Of a stretch of 64,000 nucleotides of DNA, positions 31,769 through 42,569 are shown one piece after another. The notes beneath the pieces were generated by a model that was not told the origin of the DNA, ran no database searches, and saw only the letters and a list, made by a program, of their open reading frames with translations. The position numbers were made by a program, and so were the translations under genes. Source of the DNA: Collybiopsis luxurians FD-317 M1 (taxonomy: Eukaryota > Basidiomycota > Agaricomycetes > Agaricales > Omphalotaceae); the NCBI GenBank assembly GCA_000827265.1, contig KN834753.1:216686-280685 (forward strand). The letters are read 5' to 3'. How positions within the stretch are numbered: position 1 is the stretch's first letter; every line of letters begins with the position of its first letter.

Positions 31769-34393
31769 CTACCGCTTAGACAACAACCTATATGTTGTAT
31801 AACCGCCAATGACCGCAAAAGCCGCGAGGCATGCAATGATGGAAACGAACCACGCATACCCTGGGATGCCCTGACCCGGGACATGCACGTTCATACCCCA
31901 TAAACCTAGGACCGTGTCAGGCTCAGCATAACAGACGCAAAAAAATCTTACCAGTAACTAAATTCATAGGAATGAGGACCGTACCCAGTGCAGTAAGCTT
32001 GCTCAACACATCATTAATCTGGTTGTTAGCTTCGGTCATTTCGATCGAAATCTGAGCCAGATAGTTGGAGTGCGAGCGGGAGAGAATCTTTTCGTAGTGA
32101 TTCAGCGATTGAGTCATAGTAATCAAATGGTCCTACGCAAACAAAAAGCTTGAGCATACGATAACGACAACTGCAAAACAGAACAAAAGCTTACTTGGAT
32201 ATCGGAAAGATAGAGACCCTAGAACGAATAAAAATTCGTCACTTCATACGGAAAGAGCTATATTCAAAGCTTGTACTTACAATATCGCTCGTCGGAGCAA
32301 CCTGCCAGTTCTCATTGCAACGCTTCGCAAGCCCTTTGACAACGTCCGCCTTGTTGCCCATTAGCCTCAGTAATCCCATAACTTTCTTCCTACAAGTCCC
32401 GATCCGCCTCAACATATCGCTTTGCTCCGTGCTATCCTTTAATATCAACACAAGTTCGTCGATAGAGTCGACCTCATATTCAATGCTCTGAATGAGAGGA
32501 CCAAACGCATCCGTGATATCATCGATGAGCGCATAGGATATCCAGTCAGATGTGACAGAAATGTAGTCCTTGAGCTGCTTAATTCGTCTTCGGACTGAGG
32601 AAGGATGAGGGGTAGGACGGAAATGGAACTTGACATGGGAGTCAGGAATGGTAAGGAACGAGGAACCGTATAAACCTACCGACAATGTCCCCTCTCTAAA
32701 GACAATAATGTACATGTTCAATGGCTCCAAGTAGGTGGGACTGTATGAGTCCTGATCAAAACTTCGGAAACACACGAAATAATAGTTTCTGAAAAGCTCT
32801 ATCTTCTCGCGTGTTTCTTCCATGAGGATGTCTTCAGTTGTTAAAGGATGGACCCCGAAAACCTACAATAGGTTGGCAAAAAAATCTCTTTCGATCGCCA
32901 ACAAAACCTACCTTGCTCAACAATTTCATCTCCTCGTCGGTGGGGCTCAAAATGTCCAGCCACCATGTGGAAGATTCTGGATCATCACCTTCGTGATTCG
33001 AGTAACCCAGTCCTCCGAATCCCGGTTTACTTCTGTGAGAAGGTTTGACATTACCCGGAAAGTATCCCTTCAGACCTGCGCTTACAGGCCTCTTAGGGTC
33101 TTTTGTATTTTGGTCACTACCATCTCGGCTAGCACCAGCAAAAAGATCCTGGAAGGATTGTCCTTCTGCAGGAAGTTCCGAAAGACTCTTTGCATGGATA
33201 GTAGAAGGGTGCGCATTTGAATAGAACGAGAAGCGATACGGTCGATCGTGGCCAGTGTGTAGCCCAGGAAATGAGGCCGCGGGCACGGTAGCCGGCCTAA
33301 ACAAACCTGGCGAACCATCTAAAGGACCTTCGTTTGACATCGAAGCACCAATCGCACTGCTACCGCCCGCGCCAAGGGAAAAGGGGATTCGGTTGGCGCC
33401 GGAGGAACCGCCATTGATGTTCTCAAATAAGGCGAGCTTCCCTCCAATGCCCTTACGATGAGAGCGAGGTTGTGGATTGCTCTGACTGAGTTTACGTTGG
33501 CGAGTGGGAGTAGATGAGGAGGCAGGTGGGGCGGATGCTGCAGAATCCGCGGTTTCGCCGCTCGGAATGACGGTGGATGATGCAGGTTCGGAAGTGTCTG
33601 TAGATGAAGGAGGGGGGGGAGGTGATACAGGCAAATTTTGTCTTGGTAGGAAAACATCATCTGTAAATTGTCGATTCCGAGGTGGAGGGAGGCTAAATTT
33701 CGTTTTGTTGCTCAAAGGAGAAGTAATTCCTAGTGAGAGCTTTTCAGAAGCAGCAAATGCTTCCAGAGGTTCAAAATTGAAAGCAGAAGATGGGGCCACG
33801 TTTGCTTGGTAGGTTGGAAGAGGTCCGTATGCAGAAGTGGATGAATCGTTTTGATTGGAAGATGGACCCTGACCGTCGCCGCTTAATGAGACTAAAAGGC
33901 TAGGATCATGAGATTGTGATAAAAGGTCGTGCAGGTCTACAGGCGATGACTGCCTTTTGGTAAGAATAGATTCCGAATCTTCAGCTTCTTCGAGAGGAGG
34001 GCCACAGGCTCTATCGAGCTCACGCTGTTCCGTAGGGGAAATACTCGCTTGCATTGAGGTTTCTTGGGACTCTGGCTGAATTTCTGATTGAGCAAGGGTC
34101 GGAGATACCGTGACAGTGTCCCTTCTGGCTCTTGAAAGATGCATAGCCATATCCATATCCAACGTTTGCTGGCGCTCCCTAACTTTAGGATCGTTGGGAT
34201 CATAGGTCCTGGTCAAGGTCGGAGAAAGCCTGGGTCGGTTCTCGGAAGGGTCATCCATGCTGACGCTGGAGCTCGTCCGTCTGCGAAGTGGCGAGCTTCC
34301 TGTAGAGGCCGGCGAGCTCGATAGTACACCGCTGCCCGACATAATTGGAGCAGGAAAACCAGGAAAGCGCCCGTTACGTAAAGATTTGACCAT
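31769..34393 (-). CDS. ALR1: CorA-superfamily Mg2+ transporter, Alr1/Mnr2 type
   Basis: The protein starts at 34393 (MVKSLRNGRFPGF) with a roughly 480-residue Ser/Pro-rich cytosolic tail. Then comes the CorA domain: WWLDILSPTDEEM, FGVHPLTTEDILMEETREK, ELFRNYYFVCFRSF, FHFRPTPHPSSVRRRI, ALIDDITDAFGPLI, and a long helix to LTALGTVLIPMNLVTG. Next is the signature GMN selectivity motif in LWGMNVHVPG, and a second membrane helix (YAWFVSIIACLAAFAVIGG). It ends in LLSKR with TAG at 31769-31771. Alr1/Mnr2 proteins import magnesium at the plasma membrane or release it from the vacuole; which membrane cannot be told here. Introns near 32625-32680 (51 nt) and 32870-32915. Its ATG lies only 91 bases from the F-box gene start on the other strand. 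Confidence 0.93.
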
Positions 34394-34484
34394 GGGCGCT
34401 TATAACTGGTACGCCTTATCCATATTCAAGGTGAATGATCCTTCTTGTTCTGTTCCATAACTCTAACTCTATACCTTAAAGCTG
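34394..34484. promoter_or_regulatory. 91-bp bidirectional promoter/leader
   Basis: Only 91 bases separate the start codons of the CorA transporter (-) and the F-box protein (+), so both leaders and promoters must overlap in this stretch or extend into the opposite gene. It is AT-rich with CTATAC and TTATAA strings but no strong TATA box. Confidence 0.6.
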
Positions 34485-36098
34485 ATGGATTTCGGTTCTT
34501 CTTCGAAAATCTTATGTAGAGAATGCTATTCCGCCATTGATCACATTTCACACCACTCCAAAGACTTTGAATTAGATTCTCCCTCTGCTACTGCGGCTGC
34601 CTACGAAGAAGCGATCGCTGAACTCGAGGCTGCCGCCGCCAGGCTTAAACGGGCTCGAAACTCATCCTTGTCCCCCATATTAAAACTTCCCATTGAAGTC
34701 TTGACGGAAATCTTTTTCACGTATTGTTGCTTCGATAACGATCACTATCATTACCCTCGCCAATCCTTTCCCGTTGTTCTCCTAACTGGAGTCTGTTATG
34801 TTTGGCGAACTATCGCTTTTTCAGAGCCTAAACTCTGGTCAGTCATGAATATCAACTTACAGGATGATCGAGAAGCAACGGTGATCGAATGCCTTAAAAA
34901 GTCGGAAAATTCCTTACTTTCGCTCAGGATTCATTCCGCGATGTCACCCTCATCCAGTATTCCTCAAGGCCTGTCCAATGCTCTTTTGGAATGTGCCCAC
35001 AGATGGCGAGAGCTTGAACTGTGTATAGATTCCACTGATGAGCTTCGCAGCTGGTTATCACTCGCCGCGTTGAAACTGGTACCAAACTTCAAATCTCCCC
35101 ACTCTACACCTAGTCACGCCAATAACGTCTGTTTTCCCGCTCTAGAATATCTCCACCTCCCGCAGGATCAACATTCATTGATGATAGGTTATATATCTTG
35201 TCTCTTCGGCATGTGCCCTACCCTCCAAAGCTACAGAGGAGAACTGTATTCTGTGGCCAACTTGAATCTGTCGCAGATTAAGAAACTTCATATTTCTTAC
35301 GCCAGTGACAGGACACTCGGAAACCTTTTGCGTCGCTTCCCGAACCTCACGCAATGCACCGTCAAGGAGTTCGGCGGTGGCAGCAATGACCCACCCGATG
35401 AGCTAGATGGCACTCATATATCACGCATCACTGAGTTGTCATTGGCGAGCCCTTATCCACAGCTCTACAAATCTGACGATACTTTCTTCCGAGGCGTGTC
35501 ATTGCCTTGCCTGATTTCACTAGAACTTTACGGTTTCGAAGTCATACATGGAAGTCAATTCGATGCGCTATGCAATCTCCTCCTACATTCGCAATGTAAA
35601 TTGCAGAAGCTGAAAATGTGGCTTGGGTTGACCTCTAGGATTCAGAACTTTGACCGGTGTATCCAACTGTTGAGCTCCCACCCCCATATTATATCTCTGA
35701 CCATCGTCGGTTTTGACGGTCTCGAGTGCCTCGAGCGACTTGCCGACCATTTTTCCTCTCGCATCGATACAGCATCGAATGTACATGCGTCGGTCAGCCC
35801 GAGCATTCGCTCTCTCGATCTCAGCTTCAGCAGTGGGCCACGTTGGCCTAAAAAGCGAGAGAAAGCTTTGGACATTGCTGACCGTCTGTGTCGGATTTTA
35901 CGAGCCAGGACCAGCTTACAGATCGTCAGTCTCTACTTTGGTAAGACAAAGTGGGACGATACTTCTTTTCAACGCCACTTGACAGAAGTTCTACGAGGGA
36001 GAATGGGAGATTCATGGGTTTTTTGTGAAGCTGTTGACGGTAAAGGAGAAGGGGTAGTCGTTTTACCGGCCAAACAGAGCATTTTGAGTACACATTAG
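34485..36098 (+). CDS. F-box / leucine-rich repeat protein of basidiomycete type
   Basis: A single-exon gene of 537 residues. An N-terminal coiled helix (AYEEAIAELEAAAARLKRAR, residues about 40-60) leads into an F-box: ILKLPIEVLTEIFFTYCCF (about 65-83) followed by VLLTGVCYVWRTIAFSEPKLW, the classic 'VC..WR.ia...P.LW' pattern. Downstream are irregular leucine-rich segments (for instance ISLELYGFEVI). This coiled-helix plus F-box plus LRR layout is greatly expanded in Agaricomycetes. Such proteins recruit substrates to SCF ubiquitin ligases through Skp1. The substrate is unknown. A decayed relative lies just downstream. Confidence 0.85.
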   Translation: MDFGSSSKILCRECYSAIDHISHHSKDFELDSPSATAAAYEEAIAELEAAAARLKRARNSSLSPILKLPIEVLTEIFFTYCCFDNDHYHYPRQSFPVVLLTGVCYVWRTIAFSEPKLWSVMNINLQDDREATVIECLKKSENSLLSLRIHSAMSPSSSIPQGLSNALLECAHRWRELELCIDSTDELRSWLSLAALKLVPNFKSPHSTPSHANNVCFPALEYLHLPQDQHSLMIGYISCLFGMCPTLQSYRGELYSVANLNLSQIKKLHISYASDRTLGNLLRRFPNLTQCTVKEFGGGSNDPPDELDGTHISRITELSLASPYPQLYKSDDTFFRGVSLPCLISLELYGFEVIHGSQFDALCNLLLHSQCKLQKLKMWLGLTSRIQNFDRCIQLLSSHPHIISLTIVGFDGLECLERLADHFSSRIDTASNVHASVSPSIRSLDLSFSSGPRWPKKREKALDIADRLCRILRARTSLQIVSLYFGKTKWDDTSFQRHLTEVLRGRMGDSWVFCEAVDGKGEGVVVLPAKQSILSTH

Positions 36099-36494
36099 AA
36101 TATATCGGTATTCTCAAGGCAAGTAATTACTTCATCAATCGGTTCTTCCCTCTATGTACGTCGGTCTTCCAAATAGAGGCTTTTCGCCGTCTCCTGATCA
36201 TGTGATCTTCTAGTGGTTCAACTTGGTGAATCAACGACTCGCTCTTTTCAGCTTGTAGTCATTCTGAACGAAGGTAAGAGCTGTATGATATAGTGGTGAC
36301 CGTCTCAAACTTAAGTATTCTATTTCAGAAGCGTTTACTCATGGACATCATGAACTCGCCTAACTTACGCGAGAGCGTACCCGAACACTCCTCCCTTCTA
36401 GATCTCTGCCAGTGTCCCGAGTGTTCCCCCAATTTCAACAATCCTGAAATTTCCTGCTGATATTTTTCTTGTTGCTCCATATTTTTCCACATTC

Positions 36495-37200
36495 GTAGCG
36501 GTTACAGCCTCCCAGTCCCTACCGATGAGCTGGAGCAGATAAACTTCTTCCTGGGGGAGGTCCCGCGGATCCTAGATGTATACGATGAATCTCTTGCAGA
36601 GACATATTCAGGGAATCTGCAGAGTGCTCTGGAGAGGGTAAGAGATGATCTGCTTCGTTTTTCTGAGAATGCCTGACTGTTCATCTCTGCACCCATAGGA
36701 AAACTTCCACCGGAAATTTTGAACGACATTTTTACGCTCTGCTCCTCGCAGGGCGGTTTCAAAATTTTGCTCGCAAAGGAAAGAAAAGGGAGGCGACGTG
36801 GCCTTCCTCCCAACAGTCGCCCTCTCTCGTGTCTGCTCCTTCTAGAGGATTATCTTGACAACTGGACTGTCGTCCGGATTTATTGTCCTTCATCAAGCCT
36901 ATTTGAATTGGAGTCAGGCGCGCCCCATGTCTTTCGAAAACACCTGCATGCTCCGGTATTCATTCTTTGGATTATCATAGACGCAGGCCTTGGACGCTCA
37001 CGACGGCCCATTCCAGATTGAAATTGACAAGCTCAAATCGAGTGCATTTAATTTTGCTAGAGTACTTGGGCACTCCGCAACTTTCACACCCAATATTTCT
37101 CAAATTATTGTTACCTTCTCCGCCGTTCCGAACTTGTCATGGAAGCTTTACCGCACGTCAAGGTCTTACTTGACTTCTGAAATGCCACTATTTAGGTAGA
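36495..37200 (+). pseudogene. decayed F-box protein gene
   Basis: Scattered frames carry pieces of the same protein type as the gene upstream: an ELEQINFFLGEVPRILDVYD-like helical segment (about 36525-36580), an F-box start GKLPPEILNDIFTLCSSQGG (about 36700-36760), then in another frame LSRVCSF, and after an in-frame TAG, IILTTGLSSGFIVLHQAYLNW and SQARPMSFENTC. Stops and frame changes separate the pieces, so no continuous product is possible without sequencing errors. Read as a pseudogene; weaker similarity may continue to about 37720. Confidence 0.6.
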
Positions 37201-38899
37201 TCTGTCGGACATCTATCGCCATGTTCCAATATGACTGTAGAAATTTTCCAGGATGCGGATAGTGGCGATAACGCTTCCAGAATTAAACCTTTTTTCACCT
37301 CATCGCTCACAATTGACTGTTAGTCGCGGCGCTTTCCTCGATGGCCAATTCTCCCCGTAAACGTGGCCTTCGACACATAGGCTAGCCTATCTCCAGTGCT
37401 TCTGGATTCGCGATGCCAACTGCAAACCCTCCAAGGATATTCTATTCACTTTGACCCACAACTCCGACGCTACCATCAGCCTCCCACCGACAGTTGATGA
37501 TTATCGAGTCGAGTTTGCAGCTACCGAGATTCGAGTTTGATGTTCAATTGGAAGAGGTTGAATTTGAATAATCGATCTTTTTCAGCTCATAATTTCCGGT
37601 GCCTTCTTTCGATTCTCTGGCGCCTCACAAAAGCCAGCCGTCCCCTCCTGGGATGGACATCTATTAGTAGAAACACTACAGCTATAGTTGATTATCAAGT
37701 AAATGCAATTTTTCTCGGTCCACAGACCAGGTGGAATGCGGGAGAGTCTGCGAAAAGAAGATTTTAAAAAAAATATGGGGGTGATCTGAGAAATCGATAC
37801 CGGGCAAGGTAGTAGAACTGTAACCAGAAAAGTGAAAGTCGAGCCACAAGAAAGTACTCCTACAATCTGAAGATTCCACGCTTATCGTCAGTGACGCGAG
37901 TTTATTTCGAGTTAGCAAGTACTTCCCCCCCCCCCACCTCTTCTTACCCCGCTACTTTCCGAACTCTTTGGATCTCGGAATTTATCATCAGATATTGAGA
38001 ATTTCTTTGAGGTTCCACCCCTGAGTCTAATTTCTCGCACGTCACTGCAATGTCGCTTTCCTGGAACCAGGATGGATCATAAATCGAGTTTGATACTGCT
38101 GGCTCAAAAAAATTGCGATTCATCGTTATCAATTAGAGATCTCGACTGATTAAGATATATACTTAAATATCTCGGTTCCTGCTAAAAAGTCCGATTGGCA
38201 ATGTGTAAAGGTCGGCCAAGTCGGGCAATTAACTCTTGACATTTCATGATCGAAAATTCATCCATTTTACAGTAACGTCAGTTGCAGAATTCCTGTCATA
38301 TCATGAAATCTCCGGTTCTTCTCAAGTCGTACAGTACACATCAGATGCGGCTCTGCGGTGAAATTCCACAGCACTTGCTGTTCGGTTTCCTCGCGATTTC
38401 TATTCTCAGGTAACCCGTCATTCACTTTACTTGATCCCCAGGCGATGGTATCAGTGGCCTTTATGCAACTCCTGAAGAATGGCTCGTGCAAGGGCCCCAA
38501 TTTTCGCATCTAGAAGGTTCATTCCCGGAAGTTTCCGCCAGAATCTGACTGTTTTCTGATATCTGAATAGTATCCTTCTTTTTCAAATGCCACTTACCAT
38601 CCCGCTTGAAGGTCAGCGTTGGGATTTTTCAAGTTGTGGTGTTTGCCATGCCAGAAATACACATATAGCTTGAGGTAGATGCGATTAGAAAGGATTTAAG
38701 AATTGAAAAAAATGATTTCCAGAGTACATATGAAGGCGAGAGCCAGTGACGATGCAGAAAAGTACATGGACCGAATCTAAGAAATTATCAGATGTAGCAA
38801 AATAGCAATTGACTTGAACCGTCCCAAAAAAATGAGTACAGAGAATGTCTCCCAAGGGGAAAGAGAAAAAACACCTCTGCAAAACCTCCCCCTTACTCG
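37201..38899. other. gene-poor intergenic region
   Basis: About 1.7 kb with only short random frames. It has a poly-C run (about 37927-37936) and AT-rich stretches; it may include the far end of the decayed F-box gene. No RNA gene seen. Confidence 0.45.
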
Positions 38900-41800
38900 C
38901 TACTTCTTCAACGCCCTCAACTGGTTTTTCAACTCTGCATTCTCTGTCTGCGTCACCATCAGCTCATCCATTAACATCACATTCTGCGCCTGACCCGATG
39001 TCCGCATAGCTTCCATACCCTCCAGGGCCTCCTTTAACTCCTTCTTTGCCTTATCCAGCTCCGCTTGCAACGCCGCCTGTGCGCCAGCCGAAACCCCCGA
39101 CCCCGCTCCTCCCGCCACTTCAGTAGCCGCCAACTTGGCCTTCATGTCATCAATTTCCTTCTGCATCTGCCTCCGCATCATATCAGGTGCCTGCGCCGCC
39201 TCCTCCGCCAATGCCAGTGCTCTCGCACTCAACACATTATTGGCCTCCGTTAACTGCCTACATGTCTCCGCCTGTTCTGCAGCCTGGACCTCAATATCAC
39301 TTTTCGCCGCCGAAATTCGATCTACAACCTCCTGCAGACCCTGCAGCTCGGATACTTCCCCTTGCAGCTCCGCGCATCGTTTAACTAGATCCGCATTGCG
39401 GTCTTCCAGAACGCGCACTTGCCGTTGATACGTCTCTAGTGCAGAGTTGGCATCTGAAGCGAGCTTTTGAGCACGCTCCGCGTTCTTTTTAAGAAGGTCA
39501 TGAGCCTGTGCGAAACGCAGGAGGCGCTCGATGAGTAGTCGGTCGTCGTTGAGCAGGGACTGGACTCGAGAGATGAAGGATTGTAATGTGAATTCAGATT
39601 GAGGGGAGGAGAGGGAGGAGGGGTTTTTCGTCGTCGAGTCGTATAGAGACTTCAAGCTCCGAACGTCCAAGTCAGATATTGACTTGGGTGTCGCCCCACT
39701 GGGGCTTGCGGGGGCATTGGCTATTGTAGGACTACTTGGCCCAGTACCAGCACGGAATGCCCGTTCGCGACTAGACGCAAATTTCGCTGCACGGGCTTCA
39801 GGAGAGGGAAGAATCATCCAAAGGGTTTTTAGTGCGGAAAGGATGGATAGAGCTTCTGGAGAGGTGAATTCGGAGGTGTCGGGAGCAGTGGAGATAGCGG
39901 CACTCGACAAAGAACTATGAGGGGAATTAGAAAGACTACGAGTCGGTGTGGAAGGAGTGGGAGGGAAATTGAAGTGTTGACCGTTGGTAGGAGACATGGG
40001 AGAACGAGCGACTGACGAGTCCCTCTGATCTCTGACTTCCTTTCTGGCGTCCTCCCTCTCTCTTCGTACGGCATCCAGTTCTCGACTTAATTGCTCCCTT
40101 TTATCGAATCCGGCCCTGACGTCTTCTTCTAATCGTCGTTTCTGCGTTTCCCATTCAGCTTCCCTCTGTCGATGTTCAATTTCCTTTTGAGCACTGGCCT
40201 GCTCAATTGAGAGAAGTTTGGTAGACAAGTTTTCCAGATGAGTACCAATAGCACCTATAAGGCCTTTCAATGACGAATCTCGAGAAAAAAGAACGATTGC
40301 ATGAGTTTGGACGAGCGATTGGATGAAAGACCGGCCCGAGTCGAGGTCTTCCGCTGTTTCAGCGTGGGTTCGCTCGAGCTGTGCTAGCTGCGATTGGGTC
40401 TGTGACAATTGAGATTGAAGTTCCCCCAACTCATTGTCTTTCGCGCCGAGCTGTTCCCGAAGATCCAACATCCCCTGCCTGACCTCCGCCAGTAGTGCAT
40501 CCGAGCCCCCTTTAGCCTGTTGCATTTCTTCGAACATCCCTCTTTCATTCTCCCATTTCGCTTTCTCGTCTTGATGTAAATCTCTCTCTTCCTCCCACAG
40601 TTCTTTTTCACGTCTTAAGTTTTCTATCTCTTCTTCAAGACCCGGAAGCTCCCTATCGAGGGAAGCAGCCTTGTCCTGAGCGGCCTGTATTTCCAACCCT
40701 AGCATGGTTTCGACCTGTTCCTTCTCTAGTTTCAGCAAACTCAGCTCCCGACTCGTCTCCGCTTGCTTCTTCGACGCCTCGGACAATGAAGCAGTCGCTG
40801 CCCGCAGCTGTTCTTCTAGCTGGCTGATTTGCTGTTGTGCAGCTTGGGGAAGAATAGATGTAGCAGTGGGTACAGCGGAAGACGGATGACCGGCAAAGAA
40901 ATTAAAGGTAGTAGATGCAGGGGATGAAGGATTTGGCGTAGTGTATCCTGAGGCTGAATCACGATTGCCTTGTTCAATTCGCCGCACACTTTCACCCAGA
41001 ACTCCAGCTCGGTGTTCAACAAGCCGACGGGTGATATCGCTTTTGGCTTGAGAGATTCGCCAGACTTCTTTCTGCGTTTCGTCAAAACGTTTGCTGGCAG
41101 CATCTAGCTGTTCATTGCCACCAACACTGGCAGACTTTGAGCCGGAATTTCGTGGGGGAGATAATGTAGAAAGAGTAAGAGCAGCATCCCGAATCTTCCG
41201 TTCCGTCTCCAGCCTTTTCTGGAGAGAATTGAGGCGAGACGCAAGAATGGATTCTTCCTGTAGCTGTATCAAACAAATAGGTTGCAATGGATTGACAGAC
41301 ACTCTCACCTTTTTCAATTCGTCCACCTCTTCGGAACTCAAAATCTCAAAGTCCCTGCTTTCCACTACTGCTTCACTGGCAAGTAAACTAAGGAGCAGTT
41401 CGTCTCGCGTATTCCGCAGAATTGGACCCGATCCTGACTTTTTAGTCAGTCCACTGGCCGATGACGATGAAGAACCAGTGTTAGACCTGGCTCTCGTCAA
41501 GACGGCGGAACTTGACGCCTCATCTACTGAGCCTGAAATCGACTGTGAACCTTGCGAAGGTCGCGTCTTATCCTTTTTTTTCAAGAACAGCGCAGCTGTT
41601 GTCGTCGTCGGACTTTTTATCTGAATGGGATATGGTGAAGCAGATGAGGTCGATGGATTTGAGTACGCGGAAGCCGAAGACGCTGAAGTCAATGGGGTTG
41701 CACTGGAAGGCGGGCTGCCCAAGTCAAGGGGAGCCGGAGGACCTGGGGTTTGAGTGTCGCTGAGCCCGGCAGCACCAAGGAACCTGCGGACACCATTCAT
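38900..41800 (-). CDS. Uds1-domain coiled-coil protein (up-regulated during septation)
   Basis: The start is at 41800 (MNGVRRFLGAAGLSD) and the stop at 38900, with one 45-nt intron near 41262-41306 that is in frame and has no stop. After a Ser/Thr-rich N-terminus, residues about 130-210 form the Uds1 domain: RDELLLSLLASEAVVESRDF, EILSSEEVDELKK, then (after the intron) SRLNSLQKRLETERKIRDAA. Two long coiled-coil blocks follow (about 320-560 and 760-950), interrupted by a Ser/Pro-rich spacer. Uds1 relatives are induced during septation in fission yeast and are thought to act at the septum or cytoskeleton. The 5' end of this gene is also present as a broken copy at 45430-46140. Confidence 0.85.
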   Translation of the reverse strand: MNGVRRFLGAAGLSDTQTPGPPAPLDLGSPPSSATPLTSASSASAYSNPSTSSASPYPIQIKSPTTTTAALFLKKKDKTRPSQGSQSISGSVDEASSSAVLTRARSNTGSSSSSASGLTKKSGSGPILRNTRDELLLSLLASEAVVESRDFEILSSEEVDELKKVRVSVNPLQPICLIQLQEESILASRLNSLQKRLETERKIRDAALTLSTLSPPRNSGSKSASVGGNEQLDAASKRFDETQKEVWRISQAKSDITRRLVEHRAGVLGESVRRIEQGNRDSASGYTTPNPSSPASTTFNFFAGHPSSAVPTATSILPQAAQQQISQLEEQLRAATASLSEASKKQAETSRELSLLKLEKEQVETMLGLEIQAAQDKAASLDRELPGLEEEIENLRREKELWEEERDLHQDEKAKWENERGMFEEMQQAKGGSDALLAEVRQGMLDLREQLGAKDNELGELQSQLSQTQSQLAQLERTHAETAEDLDSGRSFIQSLVQTHAIVLFSRDSSLKGLIGAIGTHLENLSTKLLSIEQASAQKEIEHRQREAEWETQKRRLEEDVRAGFDKREQLSRELDAVRREREDARKEVRDQRDSSVARSPMSPTNGQHFNFPPTPSTPTRSLSNSPHSSLSSAAISTAPDTSEFTSPEALSILSALKTLWMILPSPEARAAKFASSRERAFRAGTGPSSPTIANAPASPSGATPKSISDLDVRSLKSLYDSTTKNPSSLSSPQSEFTLQSFISRVQSLLNDDRLLIERLLRFAQAHDLLKKNAERAQKLASDANSALETYQRQVRVLEDRNADLVKRCAELQGEVSELQGLQEVVDRISAAKSDIEVQAAEQAETCRQLTEANNVLSARALALAEEAAQAPDMMRRQMQKEIDDMKAKLAATEVAGGAGSGVSAGAQAALQAELDKAKKELKEALEGMEAMRTSGQAQNVMLMDELMVTQTENAELKNQLRALKK

Positions 41801-42399
41801 TGTACGAGGTGTACGAGGGGTCCGAGGCCTGGTTCAATGGTTGTTAGATGCAGTCAAACCGTTGACGACAGAAAATAAACTTTCGGCAGGCATTCAGTTC
41901 AGTCACTCCCTTTGTACTGTATGCGGGGAAATATTATATCTAAATTTATTCTCGCGTATTCTTCCGAATCCACTCAAAACCCTTTTTTTCAGAGTTGGCA
42001 ACGACCAGTCAAAGGGTCATTTCGAGGGATACCAGTCTCTTGACATTTTTTTTTTCCCTGGAACATTCAGCCTCGGAGAACCCAGATTCCCAAGCGTACT
42101 CCCCGGAAGTATATTGCATTTGCTTTCGATGCATGACCCTGAACCACCCATCAACTCGATAATGAGATGGGTCACGATTTTTTATTTTTTATTTTTTATT
42201 TTGCGAAAGTCTCTACCAGCTCTTAGTTGAAACGCGGCTTTTCTGTAGCATCCCAAAAGAACCTCCATTCTTGGTATGTGAGATCATTACTCTAGCCAAA
42301 TCCCAACACGTTCCTTTGCCATATGCACTTCCATCAAAGAGAAGTAGATCTCCGCAGATCTAAATTTAATGCGATTTTCGCCTCTGCTGGCCCGAAAAC
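41801..42399. other. intergenic region, start of the zinc-finger array
   Basis: Spacer between the Uds1-type gene start (-) and the first zinc-finger gene (+). It includes the Uds1 promoter, TTTTTATTT-type repeats near 42175-42200, and no gene. Confidence 0.5.
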
Positions 42400-42569
42400 A
42401 TGGAGGGGTTCCTGGTCGGAGCACCCAAATGTGAGATTTGAAGCTCGTGCAGGTTCATTTTTAACAGCAATTCCTTTTATAAATGTCCGGCTTTCGAGTC
42501 CTCTCAGCTGTAGTCCCCCACTCTCCAGTGCTCACGCTACAGAATCCTAATCCTTCGAGCTCCATCAGC
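42400..42569 (+). promoter_or_regulatory. conserved promoter block of zinc-finger copy A
   Basis: A block beginning GGGGTTCCTGGTCGGAGCA, with TGTGAGATT, an AGCTCGTGCAGGTTCATTTT stretch, and a TATAAAT box (42479-42485) about 85 bases before the ATG. The same block, diverged, precedes copies B (47395-47547) and D (51850-51990) and partly copy C (49935-50032). Repetition in front of each gene suggests it was duplicated with them as the promoter. Confidence 0.6.

Noticed and set aside
41754..42230. 158-residue plus-strand open frame opposite the Uds1-type start
   Set aside because: It is antisense to a coding start, then runs through AT-rich intergenic sequence; no similarity or introns.
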